Shown here: in pieces, positions 21,305 to 29,332 of the stretch
Numbering within the stretch: the first letter of the stretch is position 1
Layout: the number at the start of each line of letters is the position of its first letter
Origin: JANRIC01 sp033765345
GTDB lineage: Bacteria > Bacteroidota > Bacteroidia > Cytophagales > Microscillaceae
Length of the DNA: 64,000 bases
Assembly: GCA_033765345.1 (NCBI GenBank)
Contig: JANRIC010000111.1
Location: 7,643 to 71,642, forward strand
Reading direction: 5' to 3'
The notes under the pieces: model-generated
What the model saw: the letters and a program-made list of their open reading frames with translations, nothing else
What the model was told of the DNA's origin: nothing
Database searches by the model: none
Position numbers and translations under genes: made by a program

Positions 21305-21933
21305 TTTTCTCCCTTGATGAAATTCTTGTTTTTTCTTTTCGTGCTATGGGCTATCAAGGCTCGATGGATTTTATGGAAAACCTTATACTAAAAGGAATCA
21401 TAGAGGCTATTTCTTCTATGGAAGTCTCTCTCTCATTGGAAGAAAAGATTAGAGATAGTTTAGTATATTATTTGAAGACACAAAACACCAAAATTAAGCA
21501 GTTTACAACTGAAAAGTTTCTCTTTTTAGATTCTGAAAGAAGGCAAGATATTTCTGAAACAGAAAAATCAAAAACAGATATTAGTTTTTCTATGTCTGGA
21601 TTTGAATTTGTATTAGAATGCAAAATTCTTAAATTCGCTGACAAAAAATACATTGAAGAAGGCCTCAGAAGGTTTATAGAATTAAAATACGCTGAAAAAG
21701 ATGATTTTGCTGGTATGTTAGGTTTTATCGTAGCAGGTAATCCCGAAAAAATTGTCTAAAATCTCAAAAATAAAGTCAAAGACTTCCACCCTACAACAGA
21801 CATAGAAAATTGGCTCGCAAAACAATGTGCAGACCGCCATCTTAGTTTTCAATCCAAACACCTCCGAAACAACGAAAAAACCATTCATATTTTTCACCTT
21901 TTTTTTGATCTAAGGCAAGACATGAAAGCTTAG
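21301..21933 (+). pseudogene. PD-(D/E)XK-like nuclease with in-frame TAA
   Basis: The frame codes 152 residues, meets TAA at 21757-21759, then continues without interruption for 57 more sense codons to TAG at 21931. The continuation has normal protein composition (NLKNKVKDFHPTTDIENWL...). Before the stop, KTDISFSMSGFEFVLECKI fits the PD-(D/E)XK nuclease fold: an Asp, then a strand carrying E-x-K (ECK). The stop removes about the last 27 percent. It may be a pseudogene, a base error or a truncated but working protein. It overlaps the upstream gene by 4 nt. Confidence 0.65.
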
Positions 21934-22019
21934 GATGCTTACAACATCTCTTCGCCATTTCGGATTTGCAATCAGGGCAAAAACCCAACAGCCCAAACCC
22001 TAGGGAATACACCCAAGCA

Positions 22020-23444
22020 CTAACACTCAATCACATTGATCGGAATATTAACGGCCAAGCCTCCTTCGGAAGTTTCTTTATATTTGGCATTCATGTCCAA
22101 GGCTGTATCCCACATAGTTTTGATTACAGCATCCAGTGATACGCGTGCTTTGGCAGGATCGCTCTCGAGGGCAATATTGGCCGCAGTAATGGCTTTGATG
22201 GCTCCCATAGAGTTGCGTTCAATGCAGGGGATTTGTACCAATCCTCCAATCGGGTCACAGGTCAGCCCCAAATGGTGCTCCATGGCAATTTCAGCAGCCA
22301 TCATGGCTTGGTCAGGGTTTCCTCCCAGGCATTCTGTAAGTGCCCCAGCGGCCATGGCCGAGGAAACGCCGATTTCAGCCTGACAGCCACCCATCGCTGC
22401 CGAGATTGTTGCCCCTTTTTTGAAAATACTGCCGAATTCTCCGGCAACCAGTAAAAATTTAAGTATATCATCCTCTTTCACCTCCTCGCAAAAACAAACA
22501 TAATAAAGCAATACCGCCGGAATCACCCCGGCAGCACCATTGGTAGGAGCCGTGACGACCCGACCAAAAGAGGCATTTTCTTCATTGACAGCCAGCGCAA
22601 AGCAACTAATCCACTTGGACACTTCCTGAAATGTTTTTTTACAATTTCGGATGTGATCCAGCCATTGATCCGGGGTATAGTCAGGAGACCTACCAAGCAG
22701 CTTTGTATTAAGGTCGTAGGCACGGCGACTCACACGAAGCCCTCCAGGAAGAGTGCCTTCGGTATGGCAGCCTCTAAAAGCACATGCTTTCATCTCAAGC
22801 CAGATGCGCCATAAATCTTCTCTGATTTTGGATTCACCCCGCCAGTATTTCTCATTCTCCCAGACAACCTCCCAGATGGCTTTTTGATGTGTATGGCAGC
22901 AATCGAGTAAATCCTGAGCTGTATCAATGGGATAAGGAATGGAGACAGTTTCACTCATATTCATTTCTCCTTCTTTGACCACAAAACCACCGCCAATAGA
23001 ATAATAAGTTTCTTCTACTGTATAATCTGTATTCCAGTAAGCTTTTAAAGTCATACCATTGGGGTGATAAGGCAGGCTCTCCTGAAATTTAAAATCTATG
23101 TCTGTGCCATAATTAAAATATATAGGGAAATGTGCATCCAAAAAAAGCCTTTTTTCATCCTGGATTTGTTGAATTTTGGATGGAATCATCCGGGTATCAA
23201 TCGTAACGGGATCTTCTCCACTTAGCCCCAGCATCACGGCTATGTCTGTACCGTGTCCTCTCCCAGTTTTGGCAAGAGAGCCATAAAGCTGTATTTCCAG
23301 CCGATTCACCTGCTCTAGGATGTTTTTTTGCTTCAAATCCCGAATAAAATATTGGGCAGCACGCCAAGGACCCATCGTATGAGAGCTCGATGGACCTACA
23401 CCAATTTTAAAAATATCAAAAACACTGATTCTTTCCTGGGTCAT
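22020..23444 (-). CDS. sdaA: L-serine ammonia-lyase, single-chain iron-sulfur type
   Basis: Deaminates L-serine to pyruvate and ammonia in the cytoplasm. The beta domain carries the signature FKIGVGPSSSHTMGPW near the N-terminus. The alpha domain carries APTNGAAGVIPAV, and the cysteines of the oxygen-labile [4Fe-4S] cluster sit in GGCQAEIG, LTCDPIGG and QIPCIERN. At 474 aa it is full length for the one-chain bacterial type. The ATG at 23444 (MTQERISVF) is preferred over an upstream ATG at 23465 because homology begins there. Monocistronic. Confidence 0.95.
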   Translation of the reverse strand: MTQERISVFDIFKIGVGPSSSHTMGPWRAAQYFIRDLKQKNILEQVNRLEIQLYGSLAKTGRGHGTDIAVMLGLSGEDPVTIDTRMIPSKIQQIQDEKRLFLDAHFPIYFNYGTDIDFKFQESLPYHPNGMTLKAYWNTDYTVEETYYSIGGGFVVKEGEMNMSETVSIPYPIDTAQDLLDCCHTHQKAIWEVVWENEKYWRGESKIREDLWRIWLEMKACAFRGCHTEGTLPGGLRVSRRAYDLNTKLLGRSPDYTPDQWLDHIRNCKKTFQEVSKWISCFALAVNEENASFGRVVTAPTNGAAGVIPAVLLYYVCFCEEVKEDDILKFLLVAGEFGSIFKKGATISAAMGGCQAEIGVSSAMAAGALTECLGGNPDQAMMAAEIAMEHHLGLTCDPIGGLVQIPCIERNSMGAIKAITAANIALESDPAKARVSLDAVIKTMWDTALDMNAKYKETSEGGLAVNIPINVIEC

Positions 23445-23622
23445 GATTATATTTATTATACACAAAGTTGTACTTTTTAACTATTTCAAGCAAGAAATTT
23501 ACTTGATAATTTATTTTTTGATAAAAATATAACATTATTTTAATCACATTTTAATATTATTTTGACAAAAAACAAAAGCTTTTTTTTGAGGTTTCTAAAG
23601 ATTTTCAGAAAAAAATCAAACA

Positions 23623-23630
23623 TATATTTG
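23623..23630 (+). promoter_or_regulatory. -7 box of the SPFH gene
   Basis: TATATTTG is an exact TAnnTTTG match 61 bp upstream of the ATG at 23691. No TTG was seen at the usual -33 spacing. Confidence 0.5.
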
Positions 23631-23690
23631 TTTTAGACCGTAATTACTCATAATTTTATAACATCAAAACAATATCAAAATTTTATTATT

Positions 23691-24578
23691 ATGAATAACT
23701 CGAAAGATAAAAACTATAAACCCTTATCTGGATATGGTATGTTGATCATCCTATTAATTATGTTTGGAAGTATAGGAGGTATTATTGCAGGGCTTACCTC
23801 TCAGACCCTAAGCCCGGACGCCCTTTGGGTGGTTCTGCTGGTTATTTTAGCATTGATTTCCCCCTTTTTGCTGGCAGGTTTTTTCATAGTAAATCCCAAT
23901 AGCTCTAAGGTGCTGATTTTATTTGGAAGCTATATCGGAACGGTCAAGTTAAATGGTTTTTTCTGGGCAAATCCATTCTTTGGGAAAAACTCTATCTCTC
24001 TAAGAGCCAGAAACTTCGAGAGTGAAAGGCTCAAAGTAAACGACCTGCACGGAAACCCCATCATGATCAGTATCATTCTGGTATGGCAAGTAGAAGATAC
24101 CTTCAGAGCGGCCTTTGATGTAGACGATTATGAGCAGTTTGTACGTATCCAAAGCGATGCTGCCGTCCGAAAATTAGCCGGAGCTTATCCTTATGACAAC
24201 TTTGAAGATCATAACGAGATTACGCTACGCTCAGGAATGAATGAAGTAAACCATCGTCTGGAAAGTGAATTAGCCGAAAGGTTATCTATTGCCGGAATCA
24301 AAGTGATCGAGGCTCGTATCGGTTATTTGGCTTACGCCACCGAAATTGCCAGTGCTATGCTTCGCAGACAACAAGCCACTGCTATTGTAGCAGCCCGCCA
24401 GAAGATCGTAGAAGGAGCTGTAGGCATGGTAGAAATGGCACTGGCCGAACTCAGCAAAAAAGAAATCATTTACTTAGACGAAGACAAAAAAGCGGCTATG
24501 GTAAGTAATCTGATGGTGGTTCTTTGCTCAGATAAAGACGCAAGCCCCGTGATTAATACCGGTACTTTGAATCAGTAA
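23691..24578 (+). CDS. SPFH (band 7) domain membrane protein (295 aa)
   Basis: Two N-terminal membrane segments (about residues 16-36 and 44-67) precede an SPFH/prohibitin domain (about 67-260) with the usual SKVLILFGSYIGTV start, ISLRARNFE, and a DDYEQFVRIQSDAAVRKLAGAYP region. The C-terminal ATEIASAMLRRQQA and GMVEMALAEL helices are typical of the subfamily. SPFH proteins oligomerise in membrane microdomains and organise proteases or other complexes. The substrate of this one is unknown. A small RHH protein follows in the same direction, a pairing common for this subfamily. Confidence 0.9.
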   Translation: MNNSKDKNYKPLSGYGMLIILLIMFGSIGGIIAGLTSQTLSPDALWVVLLVILALISPFLLAGFFIVNPNSSKVLILFGSYIGTVKLNGFFWANPFFGKNSISLRARNFESERLKVNDLHGNPIMISIILVWQVEDTFRAAFDVDDYEQFVRIQSDAAVRKLAGAYPYDNFEDHNEITLRSGMNEVNHRLESELAERLSIAGIKVIEARIGYLAYATEIASAMLRRQQATAIVAARQKIVEGAVGMVEMALAELSKKEIIYLDEDKKAAMVSNLMVVLCSDKDASPVINTGTLNQ

Positions 24579-24782
24579 TTGTTTTTCTCGGCTTTCACGG
24601 AACTGACAGTTTCATAAAAGCCCTTTAGCAAATAAATTGGTTTCAAAACCGAATTTCTCGAGGGCTTCAAAATAAGGTGGATACCCCTGTCTATTCTGAT
24701 ATAAAACTAGATAAAAACTTACAAGTTTCAAGGAAATATTAAATAAAACCTTGAAACTTTTATATTTTAAAACAATATTCGT

Positions 24783-25004
24783 ATGGCTAAAGAAGGAAAA
24801 GAAGATGCAAAGAGATTTGTGCTTAGATTAAGACCGGAAACCATGGAAGCAGTTGAGAAATGGGCGGCTGATGAATTTAGGAGCATTAACGGGCAATTGG
24901 AATGGATCATTTATAATGCCCTCAGAGACGCAGGCAGGCTTAAAAAATCTCAAAGCCCTCAAAAATCTGATAGCACTCCTCCCGAAGCTGAAACATCTGA
25001 TTGA
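24783..25004 (+). CDS. Arc-type ribbon-helix-helix small protein (73 aa)
   Basis: The core AKRFVLRLRPETMEAVEKWAADEFRSINGQLEWII matches the Arc/MetJ ribbon-helix-helix pattern: a short basic strand, helix, S/N-x-Q turn, and helix. The C-terminal tail is polar and disordered. RHH proteins bind DNA as dimers. Adjacency to the SPFH gene (204-bp spacer) is a known arrangement; whether it regulates that gene is unknown. Confidence 0.8.
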   Translation: MAKEGKEDAKRFVLRLRPETMEAVEKWAADEFRSINGQLEWIIYNALRDAGRLKKSQSPQKSDSTPPEAETSD

Positions 25005-25146
25005 TTGATTTTTACTAGGATTTTAAGCTTATGTTGAAGGAATGGCAGGTCAGATTCATTCCTAGAAATCAACCAGGGCATTCGTATTAAGGCTTTCAAA
25101 AAGGCTAGATCGAGAAAAAGGTCGGAAAGTTTTTTTTTCCTGAAAG

Positions 25147-25395
25147 TTATCGGTTTATGATATGGTCTGTTTGAGCGATCACGTGTTTGGCCGTCTGAAT
25201 TTGCTGCACCGATCTAAGAAATAACTTCAGAGATTTAAACAAAGCAAGCTTATGACTTAGGGAATAACTATCGATTTCAAGGCTTACTTTTTTTTCAAAA
25301 TCCAGCCAGGTCTGCATCCTATCCGAATCTTGATTATATTGTAGTTGTATAGTCCTCAGCAACCGAATAATGGCTATTTTATGATCAATCTGCAT
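25147..25395 (-). CDS. Small helical orphan protein A (82 aa)
   Basis: Predicted almost fully helical, with no signal peptide or membrane segment. The C-terminal half (LSHKLALFKSLKLFLRSVQQIQTAKHVI) aligns by eye with LSDYQKQTLLNSLSLIIHSKDQLNNARIF in the neighbour at 25584, so the two look like diverged tandem duplicates. Function unknown. Confidence 0.6.
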   Translation of the reverse strand: MQIDHKIAIIRLLRTIQLQYNQDSDRMQTWLDFEKKVSLEIDSYSLSHKLALFKSLKLFLRSVQQIQTAKHVIAQTDHIINR

Positions 25396-25583
25396 AAGAA
25401 GAAATATTAAAATTAGACAGCAGCAATATTTAGTGTTTCTAACTGATTTTTATCATTTGCTGTTCTAGGAAATCATTACATAGACATTAAAAAGCGGATA
25501 TTAATCAATTTTCAAGAAGCACAGGGCTTTATTACGGCATCTTTGAATTCTTCTAAAATAATTTGGGCGAAGTATGTGATCAA

Positions 25584-25853
25584 TTACTCTTCTTTTTTGT
25601 CCTTTGTATCGGTAGTAGATTTGAATTTATTCAAAAAAATACGTGCATTATTGAGTTGATCTTTAGAATGAATAATCAGGCTCAAAGAATTTAACAATGT
25701 TTGCTTTTGATAATCTGATAAATGATCAAAACTATTTCTGATCTCCTCCCCGACTGTCTCCCAGTCTAAAGCACCGTGGGGTTTGTTTGTCTTTAAAATA
25801 TATAGAATATCCTCAAGCTTATCCCGGTCTTTTTCCTGATCTCGCATAGACAT
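25584..25853 (-). CDS. Small helical orphan protein B (89 aa)
   Basis: Charged, helical, soluble, with a lysine-rich C-terminus. It is similar in its second half to orphan A (25147-25395), 188 bp downstream on the same strand. No family recognised. Confidence 0.65.
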   Translation of the reverse strand: MSMRDQEKDRDKLEDILYILKTNKPHGALDWETVGEEIRNSFDHLSDYQKQTLLNSLSLIIHSKDQLNNARIFLNKFKSTTDTKDKKEE

Positions 25854-25989
25854 AGTGTTTATTTGGTTAAGTAACCTTATGACTCTTGTTAAAGCATAAA
25901 GTCACAAAACTTTTCATTAATTTTCAGATAGTTAATTCTTGAAAACCTGAGCCAAGCCATGGCACTTAAATACGGACTAGGCACATTTT

Positions 25990-26691
25990 CTAGTGATTCA
26001 TCACTCGGATAATTTCCAAAGACTTTATCACTTGAAAGTTTTCTATATGAATCTGAAAATATTCCAGGATATAATCAATAAGTTCACTGCGTTGTTTACC
26101 AGAAATCTTGATTTTTTCACTATAATCTGCCCTCAGTAAGCGATCTAATACGCTCCCACATGCTTGTTTGGATGGATGATACAAAGAGCTATGCCTAGAC
26201 GAAGCGATTTGTTCAAAAATATCTTCGCTATTTTGAGGAGCAAAACCAAGATACCGAGTTAGTTTGAGCAAAAAAACCAAATGAAAATTCTCATAGTCCT
26301 CGGTCATTTGATCGAAAATCAGCAAGGAAGTATCTATAAACTCAAATAAATCCGGGTTTTTGATCTCCCCCTGGAGCGTTTTGGTGAGAATCTCCATGAT
26401 AAACATCGCTACCACGGACTTCCGATAGTCAAAAGGAATGCTCTGGAAGGCATATCTACAGCGATGCTCCGAAATCCGATTGATCTTCGCACGATCTTCC
26501 CGAAAATATACCACCAACTCGAGCATAGTCAGCGGCTGGAAAAAAGCCATCCTGTTTTTGGATTTACTCGAGCGAATTCCATTGACAATATACGATTGTA
26601 AACCCAACTCCTCGGTATAAATCCGAACAATGATCGAGCTTTCGCTATATTTGAAATAATTAATTACAATTCCTCTGGTTTTGAACAACAT
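25990..26691 (-). CDS. recO: DNA repair protein RecO
   Basis: Loads RecA onto SSB-coated single-stranded DNA with RecR in the RecFOR gap-repair pathway. The N-terminal OB fold is typical (KTRGIVINYFKYSESSIIVRIYTEELG, residues 4-30, then YIVNGIRSSKSKNRMAFFQPL). The C-terminal helical domain follows, including LTRYLGFAP; the zinc cysteines of some RecO proteins are not evident. 233 aa is normal for Bacteroidota. It is divergent from moaD. Confidence 0.92.
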   Translation of the reverse strand: MLFKTRGIVINYFKYSESSIIVRIYTEELGLQSYIVNGIRSSKSKNRMAFFQPLTMLELVVYFREDRAKINRISEHRCRYAFQSIPFDYRKSVVAMFIMEILTKTLQGEIKNPDLFEFIDTSLLIFDQMTEDYENFHLVFLLKLTRYLGFAPQNSEDIFEQIASSRHSSLYHPSKQACGSVLDRLLRADYSEKIKISGKQRSELIDYILEYFQIHIENFQVIKSLEIIRVMNH

Positions 26692-26727
26692 ACCTTATTA
26701 GGCTAATTTCTAACAAAATCAAAACTC

Positions 26728-26758
26728 TTGATTAAAGAACCAATTTTATGTATTTTTG
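26728..26758 (+). promoter_or_regulatory. Promoter of moaD-moaE
   Basis: -33 TTG at 26728-26730 and -7 TATTTTTG at 26751-26758 with a 20-nt spacer, a good match to the Bacteroidota TTG/TAnnTTTG promoter. Transcription would start about 20 bp before the moaD start. Confidence 0.65.
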
Positions 26759-26782
26759 GTCATTGAATAAAAACATTATTTC

Positions 26783-27025
26783 GTGAAATTACAAATCAAA
26801 CTTTTTGGCATCGCCCGTGAAATGGCCGGTAGCTCCACCCTGGAAATCGAGTTAGAAGAAAGTGCCACCATCAAAGATTTCAAACAAACACTTTTTACCG
26901 TACTTCCAGACCTTGCACGACTCCGTACCCTCATGGTGGCCGTCAATACCGACTACGGAGAAGATGATACCATTCTTCGCTCTGATGATGAAATTGCTGT
27001 CATTCCACCCGTCAGTGGGGGATAG
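26783..27025 (+). CDS. moaD: Molybdopterin synthase small subunit MoaD
   Basis: An 80-aa ubiquitin-like sulfur carrier (MoaD/ThiS) that starts IKLFGIAREMAGSSTLEIEL and ends VIPPVSGG. The C-terminal Gly-Gly is the residue thiocarboxylated for molybdopterin synthesis. The start is GTG at 26783; no ATG fits the family start. moaE lies downstream, the usual partner, but separated here by an unusual minisatellite. Confidence 0.93.
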   Translation: MKLQIKLFGIAREMAGSSTLEIELEESATIKDFKQTLFTVLPDLARLRTLMVAVNTDYGEDDTILRSDDEIAVIPPVSGG

Positions 27026-27032
27026 TTTTAAG

Positions 27033-27194
27033 GGAATTAAGGAAATTAAAATAATTAAGGGAATTAAGGGAATTAAGGGAATTAAGGGAATTAAGGGAAT
27101 TAAGGGAATTAAGGGAATTAAGGGAATTAAAATAATTAAGGGAATTAAGGGAATTAAGGGAATTAAAATAATTAAGGGAATTAAGGGAATTAAG
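27033..27194. repeat. 9-bp minisatellite GGAATTAAG, 18 units, between moaD and moaE
   Basis: Eighteen contiguous 9-bp units fill almost the whole moaD-moaE spacer. Most are GGAATTAAG; one has GAA and three have ATA as the first triplet. The array starts 7 bp after the moaD stop and ends 33 bp before the moaE ATG. In the moaE frame it reads (Gly-Ile-Lys)n with no stop. Units are multiples of three, so copy changes would keep frame. Confidence 0.95.
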
Positions 27195-27227
27195 GAATCG
27201 AGTTCAAACATACAAAATCAGGAACTT

Positions 27228-27641
27228 ATGAATTATAAAATTAGCAATCAAGCACTTGACCCGCAGGAAGTCATCCGACTGGCAGAGTCGGATAAAGCAG
27301 GGGCGGTAGCTGTATTTATCGGAACGGTACGCAATCACAGCCAAAATAAACACGTAGTCTCTCTGGAGTACGAAGCCTACGAAGCGATGGCCATCCGCAA
27401 GATGGAAGAAATCAGTGAAGAAGCCCGCCAAAAATGGCCTATTGAGAAAATTGCGATGCACCACCGCATTGGCAAATTATCCATTGGTGAAATCGCCGTA
27501 GTGGTGGCTGTATCCACACCACATCGCAAAGAATCTTTTGAAGCCTGTGAGTTTTTGATTGATACCCTTAAGCAGGTAGTACCGATCTGGAAAAAAGAAA
27601 TTTATGAAGATGGCGAGGTTTGGGTGGCAGCACACGCTTAA
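27228..27641 (+). CDS. moaE: Molybdopterin synthase catalytic subunit MoaE
   Basis: Transfers sulfur from MoaD thiocarboxylate to precursor Z, making molybdopterin. It has the expected landmarks AGAVAVFIGTVRNHSQ, LEYEAYEAMA, MHHRIGKLSIGE and PIWKKEIYEDGEVWV, with the active-site Lys in the WKKE segment. The ATG at 27228 gives 137 aa, the normal size. The frame is open upstream through the minisatellite, but the sequence before 27228 does not resemble MoaE. No other molybdenum-cofactor genes are nearby. Confidence 0.93.
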   Translation: MNYKISNQALDPQEVIRLAESDKAGAVAVFIGTVRNHSQNKHVVSLEYEAYEAMAIRKMEEISEEARQKWPIEKIAMHHRIGKLSIGEIAVVVAVSTPHRKESFEACEFLIDTLKQVVPIWKKEIYEDGEVWVAAHA

Positions 27642-27725
27642 ATGCTGAGTTATCAACACGCTGCTTCTCCCTCTTTTTAGACCTGTATATGTATTTTTTA
27701 AAAAAATTTAATAAATTCCAAATAA

Positions 27726-28217
27726 TATGATATTGATGATGTAAAAAAACTAATCAATGCAGAAGATTTATGGAAAATTGCCTGCTTTGACATTTGGGTA
27801 GAAAATGATGATCGTAAACCTTCCAACCCGAATTTATTATTGCAAATTACGGATAAAGGCACTAAAATATTTGCTATTGACCATGCTTTTACATTTCTTA
27901 CACTTCCTTACAAAAATATAGACGTAAATTGGGGGGTTTCACAAGGCTTTAATGATAATATTCTGGAGACTGATCTTGCCAAAGAAATTCTTCAGGGAAA
28001 GGCAAGAAAAAGCGAATTTAGAGAAATGAGTAAAGACTTTTTCTTCCAAAAAGTAGAGGAAAGTAAAGCGGTTTTTCATCAAATATTACAAAATATTCCG
28101 ACTGAATTTGAACTTGACACTGAGGATCATCAAAGCCTGGTTCATTTTCTTTTTGATGAAAACAGAAATCAACAGGTAATCAATTATTTTTTTGAACATT
28201 TAGACGAATATGCCTAA
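27726..28217 (+). pseudogene. 5'-truncated HipA-like kinase
   Basis: The frame opens after TAA at 27723 and at once reads as the catalytic core of a HipA-family kinase: FDIWVENDDRKPSNPNLLL (catalytic Asp and metal-binding Asn region), then KIFAIDHAFTF. The rest of the small C-lobe follows to 28217. There is no ATG before the core and the N-lobe (about 100 residues with the ATP-binding lysine) is absent. It begins 84 bp after moaE, so the 5' end was probably lost by deletion. TTG at 27840 could only start a non-catalytic fragment. Confidence 0.75.
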
Positions 28218-28611
28218 GAGTTATTACACACTTATCAAAATTGTCCCAAACCATATCTCAGGAGATAAATTGAGCATTGGCTTAATTGTATTCGATGAAA
28301 AAAACATCAAAATAAAATTTTCTGCTGAACGTCAAAACATAGCTCGTCGTTTGATTAATAACGGCAGTGATACCATAGCTTATGTATCACATCAAATTGA
28401 AAAAAACCTTAAAGACGGAGCGCAAAAGCTTCGGGAAAAAGTAGTCGTCAAAAGTCAGGATGGTCAATGGATTGCCAACTATATGGATTATTTACAACGT
28501 TACTCCAACGGTACTTTACAATTCTCTGAACCACGCCTGATTACCGAAGAACTCACCGACCAAAACTTTGAAAAGCTATTCCAAAGCCTTTTTGAGAATA
28601 CATCAGGTTAA
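28210..28611 (+). CDS. DUF3037 protein, partner of HipA-like kinase (133 aa)
   Basis: The DUF3037 pattern starts YYTLIKIVPNHISGDKLSIGLIVFD, followed by a basic helical region. The ATG overlaps the end of the kinase frame by 8 nt (ATGCCTAA), so it was probably co-translated. DUF3037 genes usually sit directly after HipA-like kinase genes. What the protein does is not established. It looks intact although its partner is truncated. Confidence 0.75.
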   Translation: MPKSYYTLIKIVPNHISGDKLSIGLIVFDEKNIKIKFSAERQNIARRLINNGSDTIAYVSHQIEKNLKDGAQKLREKVVVKSQDGQWIANYMDYLQRYSNGTLQFSEPRLITEELTDQNFEKLFQSLFENTSG

Positions 28612-28792
28612 AAGTGTTTTGAAATTTGGTTCTTCCGTATTTTTAGAACAGGATTTTGGCAAAGGTTTAGCATTTGGGAAAATAAATTGCATAAACAACC
28701 TTGTAAAACTTGAGATGTATTATAATCTTATTTTATATTGCAAATAAATATTTAGACACAAATCAATTGCAATATTAAAATTTTAAGGGACA

Positions 28793-29332
28793 ATGAATTT
28801 TTTGAAAACGATTCTCATTTTGTTATCTTCTTCTTTTATTACTGGCTGTGCTTTGTATGGAGTTCGAGTCAAAGAACCCAATCACATGCAATTGAAAGTC
28901 TATCCTCAAAAACTTAGAAAACTCAATACTCAATTAAAAAAAAGAAAAATAGTTATCATATCTTATGGTGAAAATTTACAAGAAAGCGATATTGCTAATA
29001 TTTCCCTAACTGATTCTACACTTAGTTTTGAGTTTTTAAATACTGATGACAATGTTGATAATTTAAAAATGATTGAAAGTTTGGTATTCAAGGATGAAGA
29101 TCATAACAAAGATAAGGAACATTGGGTCAAAGTACATAATCGCAAAAATATAAAACCAGCAGCAAAGATTTATATAAAGGGGGTGTTTACCCCATCCAAC
29201 GGAATAAACACAATTCCCTTGAGTCAAATATCTAAACTCGAGATTTATGGATATGATAATCTCGAATCTATTATCATTACAAGTTGGGCAGGTAGCATCT
29301 TAGGGGTAATATTACTTTATCTTATTTTCTAA
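28793..29332 (+). CDS. Lipoprotein with C-terminal membrane segment (179 aa)
   Basis: Short N-terminal hydrophobic stretch with a lipobox (SFITGC, Cys19), so probably lipidated by Lgt and cleaved by LspA. The middle is polar with several beta strands. The last 18 residues (WAGSILGVILLYLIF) form a hydrophobic helix. No family recognised. The 3' end overlaps the end of the convergent gene by 21 bp. Confidence 0.7.
   Translation: MNFLKTILILLSSSFITGCALYGVRVKEPNHMQLKVYPQKLRKLNTQLKKRKIVIISYGENLQESDIANISLTDSTLSFEFLNTDDNVDNLKMIESLVFKDEDHNKDKEHWVKVHNRKNIKPAAKIYIKGVFTPSNGINTIPLSQISKLEIYGYDNLESIIITSWAGSILGVILLYLIF

Noticed and set aside
21842..22030. Cys-rich 62-codon minus-strand ORF (CPDC...)
   Set aside because: It is antisense to the continuation of the nuclease-like gene and has no recognisable zinc-protein context.
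26862..27227. N-terminal extension of MoaE through the minisatellite
   Set aside because: The sequence before 27228 overlaps moaD in another frame and then only encodes (GIK)n; MoaE homology starts at MNYKISNQAL.
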